The translations under genes were made by a program, and so were the position numbers. A stretch of DNA of 64,000 nucleotides from Pontiella sulfatireligans (GTDB lineage: Bacteria; Verrucomicrobiota; Kiritimatiellia; Kiritimatiellales; Pontiellaceae), in NCBI RefSeq assembly GCF_900890705.1, contig NZ_CAAHFH010000001.1, forward strand, positions 1,860,001-1,924,000, read 5' to 3'. Every line of letters starts with the position of its first letter. Positions within the stretch are counted from its first letter, which is position 1. Below are positions 33,709 to 43,562 of this stretch, piece by piece. Below the pieces are notes generated by a model. That model did not search any database, was not told the origin of the DNA, and was given only the letters and a program-made list of their open reading frames with translations.

Positions 33709-35301
33709 CTACAGCTCAAAGTCGCCGGGGAGCCCGCCGAGAATCTTTTTCATCTCGCGCTGCATCTCTTCGAGCTTTTGTTTGTATTCCGGATCCTTCG
33801 CAAGGTTCTTCTGCTCACGCGGATCTTTGGAAAGATCATAGAGCTGGTCGCGGTCGAAATAACCCGGATAGGAACCGGTCGACTTGCGTTCCGCGTCGCC
33901 ACCGCCGGGAATCGGCGTCAGGTGGCTGAACGGTGCGGAAGGATCGTCCGTAACCGTCCGCAAATGCTTGCGCACCCGCTCGGCATTCCATTCGTCGAGC
34001 ACCCGCTTGCGCTCATCCATGCTCATATTTTCCAGATCTTCCGGATAGCGGATGGCCATGTATTTCCAGTTGCCCTTGCGGATGCCGCGGGCATAGCCGA
34101 GCTCGAAATAGAGCACGCGCCCCGGCTTCTGCGGCTTGCCGTTGAGGTATGGAAGGAAACTCTCGCCATCAAACTTTACCTTCGAATAGTTATATCCCGA
34201 AATATCGAGAATGGTCGGCGCAAAGTCGACGATCGACACGAAGGCATCGCATTCCGACCCTACTGGGAAGCCGCCTTTTTTCCAGACGATGGAAGGATCG
34301 TGCACGCCGCCTTGGTAGACCGTTCCTTTGGAGCTCTGGCCATGGTCGCTGAAGAAAAAGAAGACCGTATTGTCGAGTTGTCCGGTTTCTTCGATCTTGT
34401 CCAGCAGCGCACCCACCGCATCGTCCAGCCATAGCATGTTGGCCGTGTCGTCGTTCACCGGCAAACCGGCCTTCTTCAACCGCTTCGGAATGGTGTCGCG
34501 CGCCGGCTGCACATTGGGCGCCTTGTCCAGATAGCCGACCGCAGAAATCAGGGGATTGGCGTTCCAAGAGCGTTCCTCTTGGGTCGGTCCATGAGGCACT
34601 GTGGTGGCGAAATAGAGAAAGAAGGGGTTCTCGCGGGGCTGGCCGACAAACTCGACGCCGGCTTCCGTGATCCAGTCCATGTTCTGGACGGCGACTTCGT
34701 GCAGTCCGAGGAAGTCGGGGTTGTTGTCGTAGACGTGGTCGGCATAGTCGAAGCCAATCTCGCGGATGGCCTGGCAGACATGATCGTGGTTGGCCTTGAG
34801 CTTCGATACGTTTTCAGGATCCTTTGCGCTGGCGTCGAAATCCTTGAAGCGTTTACGGGACTCCACCTCTACCACATGGTTCTTGCCGGCCATGCCGGTG
34901 TTGTAGCCGGCCTTTTGCATGAGACGAGGCAGCGTGGTGTCGGAACTGAGGATATGCGTGTTGAACTCAACAACAGACTGTCCCTCGTTCTTGGTGCGGC
35001 CCGTAAAAAAGTCATTGTTCGCGCGGCTGGCGTAGGTGCCGGTCAGCACGTTGTAGCGGCTCGGCGTACAGATCGGCGAGCAGACATGCTGCTCCGTCAT
35101 CACCGTGCCCTCGTTTGCCAGGCGGTCGATGTTCGGCGTCAGGTTTTTGCCCTTGCCCTGCGGGAGGCAGTTGAAATGCTTGGGCAGCATGTCATCGGCA
35201 ATAAAGAACACCACGTTCGGCTTGCGTTCTTTTTTCGCTAAAGCGCAACCCGCCAGCAATGCAGCACCTGTTCCAATAAAACTTCGTCTTCCTAATTTCA
35301 T
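33709..35301 (-). CDS. Tat-exported lipoprotein sulfatase
   Basis: A 530-residue sulfatase whose N-terminus, KLGRRSFIGTGAALLAGCAL, combines a twin-arginine motif (RRSFIG) with a lipobox (LAGC, Cys19). It is the only sulfatase in the window that appears exported folded and anchored by lipid. Catalytic motifs: PNVVFFIADDMLPKHFNCLP and SPICTPSRYNVL with formylglycine Cys78. FFFSDHGQSSKG gives metal ligands. ATG 35301 has a GGAGAT site; the frame extends 25 codons further without a signal. It is followed after 21 bp by the esterase and preceded by an arabinofuranosidase-like gene with a 93-bp gap that holds short CACG-rich repeats. Confidence 0.9.
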   Translation of the reverse strand: MKLGRRSFIGTGAALLAGCALAKKERKPNVVFFIADDMLPKHFNCLPQGKGKNLTPNIDRLANEGTVMTEQHVCSPICTPSRYNVLTGTYASRANNDFFTGRTKNEGQSVVEFNTHILSSDTTLPRLMQKAGYNTGMAGKNHVVEVESRKRFKDFDASAKDPENVSKLKANHDHVCQAIREIGFDYADHVYDNNPDFLGLHEVAVQNMDWITEAGVEFVGQPRENPFFLYFATTVPHGPTQEERSWNANPLISAVGYLDKAPNVQPARDTIPKRLKKAGLPVNDDTANMLWLDDAVGALLDKIEETGQLDNTVFFFFSDHGQSSKGTVYQGGVHDPSIVWKKGGFPVGSECDAFVSIVDFAPTILDISGYNYSKVKFDGESFLPYLNGKPQKPGRVLYFELGYARGIRKGNWKYMAIRYPEDLENMSMDERKRVLDEWNAERVRKHLRTVTDDPSAPFSHLTPIPGGGDAERKSTGSYPGYFDRDQLYDLSKDPREQKNLAKDPEYKQKLEEMQREMKKILGGLPGDFEL

Positions 35302-35394
35302 AGTATCTCCTTTTCCACTCGGCGTTCGTGATAAGCGACAATTGAGGCGTGACTGTTTTTCCACATCACGCTTCACGGCTCACTCGTCACGATT

Positions 35395-37683
35395 CTACCT
35401 CAAAATAAACCCGATATTATCCAAATAGATTTTTCCAGACACTGGAACCTTCTTCTCACCGTTTTGGTAAAGCTGAATGAACAGCGCATAGGTGTTGCCC
35501 ATCACCGAATAATACTTGGTGTCGGGCAGTTTCAGCTCCAACGTCTTCCATTTTCCGCGCACCTGCTCCAACGGCAGCGAGCCGAGGTCGACCCAATGCG
35601 CGCTCTCGCTTTGCAGCACGATGCGCACGCCAATATCCTTGTCCGCGCATTGCAAGTCGGCCGACGCTCTGACATCCATCACTACGCCGGCAATGCGCTC
35701 GCGCTCCACCGTTTCCGGAGCGATCGCAAACACCGCCAACTGATCGTTTCCTGAGGTTGGACGATCACCATCGAGCACCACTGCCACCACCTGCTGGTTC
35801 GGGCGCACCGCATCGTCGGCCACCAGTTTGTACGAGCTTGCTGCACCCCACTTTTCGGGGGCGTCTTCAAACTGCCAAACGATCTCCTTGCGCTCCTGCA
35901 CCGGCAGAATCTCGATGACGCGTTCCACCGAAACATCGGCCGCCGTGGCCCGAACCGTAACGGTTCCAGCGCCTGTCGGGGTGAGCGAAAAGCGTCCGGC
36001 CGCCTCGCCCAGCCAAACCGTGGCAACGTCCGCCGTGGCGGGGCCGCTGACCGAAAGCTTTGCCGCATCAAATTGTTTTCCTACCTTCGGATCTTCCGGA
36101 TCGTTCTGGAGGAACACCCACCCTTCCACCGGCAGGTCGGCCGGCGACGATTCGGGCAGCAAAATTTCCAAGGGCTGGATTTCCGAGTTTTCAACCGCTT
36201 CGCTCGAACGAAGTCCAAAGCCTTTCAGCGGCAACTCGAACACCTTTGCGGTGTAGGGTGGCACATCAAATTCAAGCTTGTCGCCAATAGCAAACCGGCT
36301 TTCGTTGGGCTTGCGGCTCCAACGTGGCTCATGCTTGTAGATGTCCCAAAAATATTCGCGATGCGAGAGCGTTGCCGCCCGGCCTTCGGATGCAAAAGCG
36401 ACCCCCGGCACATCTAGCTTGATCTGCGCAAATTCATCGCGCGAAACATTCACCACCATCACATAAAGCCGCTCGTCATCGCGCGTGACGACCGCATAGA
36501 CGTTCCCGTTCCCCTGCAGCTCCGAAGCAAGTAGCCGGTTGCCCATGTATTTGCTCCAGAGATAGAGCCCCCAATACTGGCTCTTCGGCACGCAGCGCCC
36601 CGCAAAATGAAACAGGCCGTGCCCGCCCTCGGGCGTAACCGTCAGCAGATCCCACTGCGTCGCAAAGCCAACGCCCTCGCGGAACATTTCGCCCACAAAA
36701 ATCGCGCTCCAAAGCCCGTTCAGCAGATCGCCGGTATATCGGTCTTCGAGAACCTTGGAATTCCATTCCGTAATCGCGAGTTCAATCTCGTCCTTGCGGT
36801 CCGGTTGGTATTTTTCGATGTAGCCGCGATAGCGCTTCATCGGCTCGTGCAGCGAGAAGGCCTGATCAATGATGTCGCGCTCGGAATCAAGGTGCCGCTC
36901 CACCGGATAGGTATGGAAGGAAAGAAAGTCCACATAGTCGCCGGCAATGCGCATCAGGTCTTCCATAAAGACCGCGCGCGTGTTCGCCGCCGTCGGGCCG
37001 CCCACCTTGATGGACGGATCAACCGCCTTCATGGCCTTGGCATATTCAATGAATTTTTTCGCGTAGACTTCGCCGGTCATCCGTGAACCGTCGGGCAGCG
37101 TGCTGCCCATTTCCCAACGGCCTTCAAGCTCGTTGCCGATTTCCCAATATTCAACGCCGTAGTCCATTTCAAGGTTGGCCCAACGCACCCACTCCGCCGC
37201 CATTTCCGGCGTGCCGGAACCGACGTTGACCGTCACGATTGAATGCGAGCCTTTGTCTTTGGCGAACTCGTGCAGCGCATAGGCGTCCACATTGCCGTGC
37301 CACTCGTCCGGTTTGCCGGGAGCGAGCAGGTGGAAGCCGGGCGCATAGGCGGAATAGTCGACGTCCCACTGGCCGTCCTTGAGCTTCGACATATCAAACG
37401 TGTTGCCGTCCCACACGCCGTTGCCGTTCCAGACATACTCGTCCGACCAAGAGCCGCCGGGAATGCGGATGAACGACGGATTCAGCTCCCGCAAATAGTA
37501 CTGCACATCGGTATCGAACAGTTGCCGCGCCTCATGCCACAGCCCAGCGTTCGTACCCAAAAAACGATGGCGATCCACTTCGCGAATTACGGTAGACGAA
37601 TCGACTTTAAGCGTGGCGCCCTCGCAGGCAACAACGCTAAGTGCTGCTGCGGTCATGATGATGGTCCTGTATAAATGCTGCAT
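35395..37683 (-). CDS. Secreted GH51-like alpha-L-arabinofuranosidase, copy 1
   Basis: A 762-residue paralogue of the enzyme at 30328-32610. The N-terminus has a hydrophobic run and VVAC at 17-20, so it may be a lipoprotein, unlike its partner. The barrel carries GVEYWEIGNELEGRW (acid/base Glu185) and LAITEWNSKV (nucleophile Glu306). The shared sequence TVNVGSGTPEMAAEWVRWAN shows recent common origin, while substrate-loop regions differ. The C-terminal domain (about 610-762) resembles a carbohydrate-binding jelly-roll and ends KIYLDNIGFILR. A GAGGA site lies upstream. Two diverged copies in one operon suggest different linkages or positions of arabinose-type side chains. Confidence 0.8.
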   Translation of the reverse strand: MQHLYRTIIMTAAALSVVACEGATLKVDSSTVIREVDRHRFLGTNAGLWHEARQLFDTDVQYYLRELNPSFIRIPGGSWSDEYVWNGNGVWDGNTFDMSKLKDGQWDVDYSAYAPGFHLLAPGKPDEWHGNVDAYALHEFAKDKGSHSIVTVNVGSGTPEMAAEWVRWANLEMDYGVEYWEIGNELEGRWEMGSTLPDGSRMTGEVYAKKFIEYAKAMKAVDPSIKVGGPTAANTRAVFMEDLMRIAGDYVDFLSFHTYPVERHLDSERDIIDQAFSLHEPMKRYRGYIEKYQPDRKDEIELAITEWNSKVLEDRYTGDLLNGLWSAIFVGEMFREGVGFATQWDLLTVTPEGGHGLFHFAGRCVPKSQYWGLYLWSKYMGNRLLASELQGNGNVYAVVTRDDERLYVMVVNVSRDEFAQIKLDVPGVAFASEGRAATLSHREYFWDIYKHEPRWSRKPNESRFAIGDKLEFDVPPYTAKVFELPLKGFGLRSSEAVENSEIQPLEILLPESSPADLPVEGWVFLQNDPEDPKVGKQFDAAKLSVSGPATADVATVWLGEAAGRFSLTPTGAGTVTVRATAADVSVERVIEILPVQERKEIVWQFEDAPEKWGAASSYKLVADDAVRPNQQVVAVVLDGDRPTSGNDQLAVFAIAPETVERERIAGVVMDVRASADLQCADKDIGVRIVLQSESAHWVDLGSLPLEQVRGKWKTLELKLPDTKYYSVMGNTYALFIQLYQNGEKKVPVSGKIYLDNIGFILR

Positions 37684-37741
37684 GAATAAATCCTCAAGTC
37701 ATCGTTACTGCGGTTCATACGGTTTTGCCAAAAACAGCCTG

Positions 37742-39592
37742 CTAGAGCTTCATGCTCAAGGATGCCCCATCCTTTTTAAGCTCAATGTTTTCAAGCACAA
37801 CTTTACGACCGCTGGCGTGTGCCGTGATCCGATAGTTCCCTAGAAAGCCCCGCAACTCCACCCGTCCGTCGTCAGAGGACCGCGCCTCTTCCCGTCCGGT
37901 CCACCATTGGTTGTAAACCAGGTCGCGGTAGATTTTTGCATTGGGCTTCATCCGCCAGTCGCGATCGTAAAGCCCGGCATAGGGAAGCCAGTGCGAATCC
38001 TGCCAGAACCCCCATTGGAGAAAGGCCTGCGTATCCGGATGCGCAAACCAAGCAGTCAGAAAATCGCGCGTATAGGCGGCCTGCAGTTCTTCATCGGCCA
38101 GATCAACATCAAATTCGCTGCAAACCAGCGGAAGCCCGTAGCGGCCGAAACGGTCGCATAAGACCCATATCCGTTGCGGGCCGGTCAGGAAGCTGTGGCG
38201 GAAATGGCTCTGAAAACCGATCCCCTCCAACGGCGCCTGCTCGTCCAGCAACCGGCCCACAAGCGCATCGTAGAAATCGAGTTTTTCTGTCCAGTACCCG
38301 CCATTGGCCATCAATAAAAAATCATTTACGTTTAATTGCGCATCCGGCAATACCGCATCCGCCTGTCTGAACCAGTCCCCGACCACTTCGCTGCCCATCA
38401 CATCCATGTAGTCATGGTTATTAAAAGCTTCATTAAGTACATCAAAAGCCGCCACCCGGCCATTCATGGCCGCACCGATATCGGTGATGTGGGCATGGAC
38501 GAGCCGGTTCAGCGCCTCTGGACGGTCCGCCATTTTTTTCGTCCAGGCCGGCGCATGGCCCCACCCCGGCCAAACCAGTGCGTGCCCCTTCACATCAAGA
38601 CCGCTCGCATGCAGCCAATCGGTCAAGGCAAATGTGTCTTCCTGCCGAAAGCCGTCCCACGCGCCCGACCACGCCTCCCACTTCAGCGCATTCTCGAACA
38701 CGGCATAGTTAAAGTCCGCCTTCAAAACCTCAAAGTATTTCTGAATCTCCGCCTGGCGCTGGGCAAAGGTCAGCCCCTTGCGTCCGGATTCGGCACGATA
38801 GGCTTTGAATTCCGCCTGCAGCTGCGGATTGGATGCCGCATCCGGGGCGATCCACCGCCACAAGAGGCTGTTGACTGCCGTACCAAAACGATAGGCATGA
38901 CGCTGCTGCTCGATCACAACCCGGGCGTTCTTTACCGGCTCGCCCTGCGCATCAAGCACCTGCACCGAAAAGGTGCCCATGCGGTTGGAGGCAATCATGG
39001 ACTGCGCTTCTAGGCGCCAAGCGGCATCCGCTTCCTGGCCGGCATACCACCGGCCCTTCCGGGCATAAGCCTGCAGCGGCTTTTCCGAACCGAGGTTTTC
39101 AATCTGGACATCGGCCACCTCGACCGCGGCATCGCCCCAGCCATGCACAAGGAATAGGGAAAGGCTTCCGGGCGCGGCATCTTCCGGCACGGAAAAAGGC
39201 GCAGAGAAGGTTTCCCATTCAGCGCTCAGCACCGGCCCGCAGCGGAACACCGGCCGAACCTTTCCCCTGATCTTGCCGGGAGAGCTTACGGCAAGTTTCA
39301 GCGCAACAGAACCAACGGCTTGCGGATCAATGGCGCGTGCACGCACCGATAGCATGTAGACTTCGTTCGCCTTGAATGCTTCAGCGCAGGGACGTTCCCA
39401 TCGAGGCCCGTACTCCATGATGCCGCTGGAACGCGGCTCCAACCGGACCGGAAGCGCCTGACGCTGCGGCTGTGCATTTTCATTCCGCACCCGCGAAACA
39501 AAATCCCATTCGCCGGCACCTTCGGCATAGCCGCACAAACTCGAGAGCAATGCCGCCGAAAGAATCAAACCGGATGGAATAGCAACTTTCAT
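37742..39592 (-). CDS. Secreted GH10 enzyme with N-terminal binding module
   Basis: A 616-residue protein: signal peptide (LILSAALLSSLCGYAEG), an N-terminal beta module (about 27-190, EWDFVSRVRNENAQPQRQAL), a linker helix (WRLEAQSMIASNRMG), and a GH10 barrel (about 240-560). Visible catalytic elements are KGHALVWPGWG, AFDVLNEAFN with acid/base Glu388, and LVCSEFDVDL with nucleophile Glu493. It has the same architecture as the enzyme at 4620-6443 and is its paralogue. It is followed closely by an arabinofuranosidase-like gene (58-bp gap) and starts 11 bp after the second GH94 gene. Endo-xylanase action is the best guess. Confidence 0.9.
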   Translation of the reverse strand: MKVAIPSGLILSAALLSSLCGYAEGAGEWDFVSRVRNENAQPQRQALPVRLEPRSSGIMEYGPRWERPCAEAFKANEVYMLSVRARAIDPQAVGSVALKLAVSSPGKIRGKVRPVFRCGPVLSAEWETFSAPFSVPEDAAPGSLSLFLVHGWGDAAVEVADVQIENLGSEKPLQAYARKGRWYAGQEADAAWRLEAQSMIASNRMGTFSVQVLDAQGEPVKNARVVIEQQRHAYRFGTAVNSLLWRWIAPDAASNPQLQAEFKAYRAESGRKGLTFAQRQAEIQKYFEVLKADFNYAVFENALKWEAWSGAWDGFRQEDTFALTDWLHASGLDVKGHALVWPGWGHAPAWTKKMADRPEALNRLVHAHITDIGAAMNGRVAAFDVLNEAFNNHDYMDVMGSEVVGDWFRQADAVLPDAQLNVNDFLLMANGGYWTEKLDFYDALVGRLLDEQAPLEGIGFQSHFRHSFLTGPQRIWVLCDRFGRYGLPLVCSEFDVDLADEELQAAYTRDFLTAWFAHPDTQAFLQWGFWQDSHWLPYAGLYDRDWRMKPNAKIYRDLVYNQWWTGREEARSSDDGRVELRGFLGNYRITAHASGRKVVLENIELKKDGASLSMKL

Positions 39593-39603
39593 AGAAATGC
39601 GAC

Positions 39604-42066
39604 CTAGCCTTCCGCCAAAACCATTTTTTGAGATTCCTGCGACTGCTCCTCTTCCACCATGACGCCCATCACAACTTCGGTCGAATGCGCCTTTCCGTCG
39701 GTAAAGACCGGAAGCACGTTGCCTTCGATGGCCTCGCCGTCGATGGTGACCGATACAACGCCTTTGGAAACATGGTCGGGATTTTTCACCTCAATGTTAT
39801 AGGTCGTGCCACGGAACTTTCGGGTCGCTTTGAAGCCGTCCCATTCCGCCGGAATGCAGGGATTGACTTCCAGCCCCTGGTGGCACGGCATGAGGCCGAG
39901 GATATGCTTGACCGCCGCCTGATAGGTCCAGGACGAGGTTCCGGAAAGCCAGCTGTTGCGGGCGAGCCCGAACTGCGGATGTTCGTCGCCAAGAATGTTC
40001 TGCGGGTAGCAGTAGGGCTCGCATTCAAAGCGCTCGATCGTGTCGTTCTGCGCCGCGGGATTGATCTGGTTGTAATACTGGAACGCACGGTCGCCGTTGC
40101 CGACCATCGTTTCTGCAATCATCACCCACGGGTTGGAGTGCAGAAAGATGCCGCCGTTTTCCTTGGCGCCCGGCGGATAGGTGGTCACGCCGCCCTTGGC
40201 CGGATCAAATCCATCGTAGCCCGGCCAGCTGAGCTTGATCCCGCAAGGCGTGTTCAGCTTGCTGTTGACCGACTCCAGCGCCTGGAGCGCGCGGTCCTCG
40301 TCGGCAAAGCCGGAGAACACGGTCCACGACTGGGCGTTGGTGTAAATCTGCCCTTCGCTGTTTTCCTTCGAACCGATCGGCGTGCCGTCTTCTTCAAAGT
40401 AGCGGGCGTACCATTCGCCGTCCCAGGCCACTTCGTTCACGACCTTTTTCATATGCGCATGATTAGCACGGTATGCTCGTGCAGACGTCTTGTCTCCAAG
40501 AAATTCCATCAGATCGATCATTTCCAGCAGCGCCCGGCCGTAGAGGCTGGCTATCATAACGCTTTCCGCATCGCCGTGGAGGTTGACTGTATCGTTCCAG
40601 TCGGCAAAACCAAGCAGCGGAAGCCCCTGCTTTCCGGTATGCGTTCGCGTGAACTCCAGCGCACGGCGGAGGTGCTCGAGCACGGTGCCCTTTTCGCGTT
40701 CCGCCAGCGGCAGTTCCTTGCTGTAGAACGTGATTTCCTCATCGAGGAAAGCATAGTCGCCGGTTTCCTTCACATAGGCGGAAACCGCCTGAACAATCCA
40801 GAGGTGGTCGTCGCCATACCACTGTTTGTCGCCCTCTTCCCGCGAGTCGCCCTCGTTGGCTTCCATCGTCAGCGGGAAAAACTGGTGCATCGCCGAACCG
40901 TTCGGCAGCTGCACGCTGATCAGGCGGCGCATCAGCGCCTTGGCCTCGTCCGGCGCGCCGGCGAGCACGCCCATCACATCCTGCGAGCTGTCGCGGAATC
41001 CAATGCCGCGCGCGCCCAGGCCGAGCTGGTAGAGCGAAAGATAGCGCGACCAGTTCATCGTCGTGTGGCACTGGCGCGGGTTGTGGATGTTGACCATCGA
41101 GTTGAATGCAGCGTCCGGTGTTTCGATCCAGTTTTTGGAAAGGTATTCGTCCCAGAAGGCACCGAGTTCGGCAAAGGCGGCATCAACGGCTTCCAAAGAC
41201 CGGAACTTTTTTGAAGTCTCCGTCACCTTGGCCGGCTCGTCCTGCCCAAGCTGGGTAACAATGCGCTTTGTTTCGCCCGGAGCCACTTCGCCGAGCTTGT
41301 GCAGCAGCGCGGCAATGGTGTCGCCCCGGCGCGCTTCGATGTTCGACAGGTGGTCTTCCTGCAGCTCAAGCGGGTTGGCCCAAGTGCCGTATTCGTTGTC
41401 GCCGAGGAACACCTTGCGGTCGGTCTCGAACGAATCCACCGGCACGTTGGAGGTGAAAAAGTTGTTTTCATACTGCTTCTTCATGAAGGCGTATTGGCGC
41501 AACAGCACGGTGCCGTCGGCGTTCTTTTCCGCATCGACCGTCATGGTCTGGGGCACCCAGTCGGCATTGGTGTATTGCTTGAGCGCATCAAAGTGGGTGA
41601 ACTCCACCACCGGCACCACGTCCAGTTCGACCAGCTCGTCGCCGAGGTTCGTCACCTTGATGTCGCGCACCACCACGTTTTCGCCGGGCGGCACAAAGAT
41701 GGTGACGTCGGTGCGGATGCCATAGAATTCGGAAACGATGCGCTGGTAGCCAAGGCCGACGTGGCATTCATACTTGTCGTAGTGATCCAGCGTCGGCACG
41801 AAGAACGGTGAAAAGATTTTATAGCCGTCGGGTTGCTTGATGCGGATATACATCCCCTCGCCCTTGAACTCCGAGCTGGGCAGCTGCGGCATGTATTTCA
41901 CAATGCGGTTCAGCGCCGGATCGCCCTTGCAGATTAGCGAGCCGCCGGTGTGGTCCACAATGCCGCCGAACGCCAGCGTGCCGACATAGTTTGTCCACTT
42001 CACCGGCGTCTTCGGGTTGGTGATTACATATTCGCGTTTAGCGTCTTCAAAAAATCCGTATTTCAT
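39604..42066 (-). CDS. GH94 disaccharide phosphorylase, divergent member
   Basis: An 820-residue cytoplasmic enzyme (no signal peptide). It starts KYGFFEDAKREYVITNPKTP, as in cellobiose and chitobiose phosphorylases, and has GFADWNDTVNL with the probable acid Asp492. C-terminal blocks TYPPGAKENGGIFLHSNPWV and NSWLSGTSSWTYQAA are also GH94-typical. Differences from the neighbour at 43555-46002 are large, for example HTGGSLICKGDPALNRI in place of [19 protein letters not shown], so it probably uses another acceptor or sugar (laminaribiose, cellobionate and N-acetyl sugars are known in the family). GH94 enzymes split a beta-linked disaccharide with phosphate to give a sugar-1-phosphate. GAGGTGAA precedes the ATG. 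Confidence 0.85.
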   Translation of the reverse strand: MKYGFFEDAKREYVITNPKTPVKWTNYVGTLAFGGIVDHTGGSLICKGDPALNRIVKYMPQLPSSEFKGEGMYIRIKQPDGYKIFSPFFVPTLDHYDKYECHVGLGYQRIVSEFYGIRTDVTIFVPPGENVVVRDIKVTNLGDELVELDVVPVVEFTHFDALKQYTNADWVPQTMTVDAEKNADGTVLLRQYAFMKKQYENNFFTSNVPVDSFETDRKVFLGDNEYGTWANPLELQEDHLSNIEARRGDTIAALLHKLGEVAPGETKRIVTQLGQDEPAKVTETSKKFRSLEAVDAAFAELGAFWDEYLSKNWIETPDAAFNSMVNIHNPRQCHTTMNWSRYLSLYQLGLGARGIGFRDSSQDVMGVLAGAPDEAKALMRRLISVQLPNGSAMHQFFPLTMEANEGDSREEGDKQWYGDDHLWIVQAVSAYVKETGDYAFLDEEITFYSKELPLAEREKGTVLEHLRRALEFTRTHTGKQGLPLLGFADWNDTVNLHGDAESVMIASLYGRALLEMIDLMEFLGDKTSARAYRANHAHMKKVVNEVAWDGEWYARYFEEDGTPIGSKENSEGQIYTNAQSWTVFSGFADEDRALQALESVNSKLNTPCGIKLSWPGYDGFDPAKGGVTTYPPGAKENGGIFLHSNPWVMIAETMVGNGDRAFQYYNQINPAAQNDTIERFECEPYCYPQNILGDEHPQFGLARNSWLSGTSSWTYQAAVKHILGLMPCHQGLEVNPCIPAEWDGFKATRKFRGTTYNIEVKNPDHVSKGVVSVTIDGEAIEGNVLPVFTDGKAHSTEVVMGVMVEEEQSQESQKMVLAEG

Positions 42067-42078
42067 AATTTCACCTCA

Positions 42079-42130
42079 CGTATTTCGTATTACGTACTGC
42101 ATATTTCAAATTTCAGGTTTCAAGTTTCAA
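42079..42130. repeat. Short dispersed intergenic repeats
   Basis: The 71-bp gap between the transporter and GH94 genes holds CGTATTTCGTATTACGTACT followed by GCATATTT (42079-42106). The same sequence with few changes occurs inverted at about 60135-60161. Next come tandem-like copies of TTTCAGGTTTCAAGTTTC (about 42104-42128), also present at 49440-49478. Confidence 0.55.
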
Positions 42131-42137
42131 ATTTCGT

Positions 42138-43562
42138 TTACACTTTACCGCGCCGCTCTTCGAGCTGTTCGCGGATTTCTGCCGCCTTAGCCGGCGTGAT
42201 CGGGAAAATTTTCAATAAAACAAGCGCCACCGCCAAGGCCGCAACCGGGATGACGATGTAGCCGATGCGCATGTTGCGCAAAACAGCTTCCGGCTGCGCG
42301 GCTTCCAGCGCCGCATCAAATCCGGTGAGCTCCAGCAAAGGGCCGGAGATGAGGAAGCCGATGCAGAACGCAAACTTCAGGATCCACGAAAAGATGGAGG
42401 CGAAGCTGCCTTCGCGACGCTCTCCGGTTTTCAGTTCGTCATAATCGACCACATCCGCCTGCATCGACGAAAGCATGAGCCAAAGGCCGGCATATCCCGC
42501 ACCGATAAAAATCGTGTTCACCAGCATCAGATAGGGATAGGCCGGATTAAAGGTCCACCAGGTGGTTGCCGCTGAAAACAGAACCAGACAGACGGATATG
42601 CCAAGACACTTGGGCTTGCCGATCCGCTCGGACAGCCAGCGGAAAATCGGAATAAAGAGCAGGCTGAAGACCGTGTAGACCACGGTTCCATAACCGGCAA
42701 ATTTTGCAGCAACCGTCCAGTCGGCATTCAACACATAGTACGTTCCGACATAGCGGCCGTAGCTGTCGAAAATCGCCGTGCCGAGCAGGAAGAATACAGT
42801 GAAGAGGCATAGGATCCGAAAAGGCACGTTTTTGAGCGTTTCGCCCAAACTCTTGATTACGCTCACCTTTTCCTGATGCTTGTTAACGCTTTCGTAATAG
42901 CGCTCCTTCACAAAGATGGCAGGTACGATGCCCAGCACAATGATAATGGCTCCGATGCCCAAACTGAGATAACGCATGCCGTTTACGGTACTGGCTTCTC
43001 CATTAAGGAAGAAAATCGGCAGCAGCGAAATCCACCACATCCAACCGTTCAGAAAACCGGCCATCGTCTGGAAATAGCCACGCACTTCCGTGACGCGGGT
43101 CCGCTCGTTATAGTCCGGGGTCATCTCCATAATCAGGCTTTGATACGGCATCGCCCAAACGGTAAAGCAGGTATAAAAGAGAATGCCGAAACCGATCACC
43201 CACAGCATGATCATTTCCTGGCTCCAATCCATCGGGAACCACCAGATCAGCGGATAGGCCAGGCCGGCCAGAATGGAACCGACTAGAATAAAGGGCCGGC
43301 GCCTTCCCCACTTGGAACGGAAGTTATCGGAAATGCAGCCCATGATGGGGTCGATGATGCCATCCCACAACCGAAGCGACATCAGAATGATCGACACATA
43401 GAGCGGCCGCATATGCAGCTCCATATTGAAGAACGGATAAGCAATGCTCACCAGTATCCATACCGCCAGAATGTCCACAGGACCGCCCAGCGCATAGGCC
43501 AGCTTCGTCCCCATCGGCACGCGGTCTTCTGCGGCCACTATGGGTTGTGCTTGATCAGACAT
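42138..43562 (-). CDS. GPH-family sugar:cation symporter (MFS)
   Basis: A 474-residue membrane protein with about 12 helices and family marks [20 protein letters not shown] and [13 protein letters not shown] 43562 is chosen: it has a GGAGAAG site and its ATG overlaps the TGA of the preceding GH94 gene (ATGTCTGA), so translation is coupled. The Lys- and Arg-rich C-terminus ([13 protein letters not shown]) is cytoplasmic. Placed between two GH94 phosphorylase genes, it is the obvious importer of the disaccharides that they phosphorolyse. Confidence 0.9.
   Translation of the reverse strand: MSDQAQPIVAAEDRVPMGTKLAYALGGPVDILAVWILVSIAYPFFNMELHMRPLYVSIILMSLRLWDGIIDPIMGCISDNFRSKWGRRRPFILVGSILAGLAYPLIWWFPMDWSQEMIMLWVIGFGILFYTCFTVWAMPYQSLIMEMTPDYNERTRVTEVRGYFQTMAGFLNGWMWWISLLPIFFLNGEASTVNGMRYLSLGIGAIIIVLGIVPAIFVKERYYESVNKHQEKVSVIKSLGETLKNVPFRILCLFTVFFLLGTAIFDSYGRYVGTYYVLNADWTVAAKFAGYGTVVYTVFSLLFIPIFRWLSERIGKPKCLGISVCLVLFSAATTWWTFNPAYPYLMLVNTIFIGAGYAGLWLMLSSMQADVVDYDELKTGERREGSFASIFSWILKFAFCIGFLISGPLLELTGFDAALEAAQPEAVLRNMRIGYIVIPVAALAVALVLLKIFPITPAKAAEIREQLEERRGKV

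Noticed and set aside
35302..35394. Promoter inside the ten-gene unit before the Tat sulfatase
   Set aside because: The 93-bp gap shows only CACG-rich short repeats and no good -35/-10 pair.
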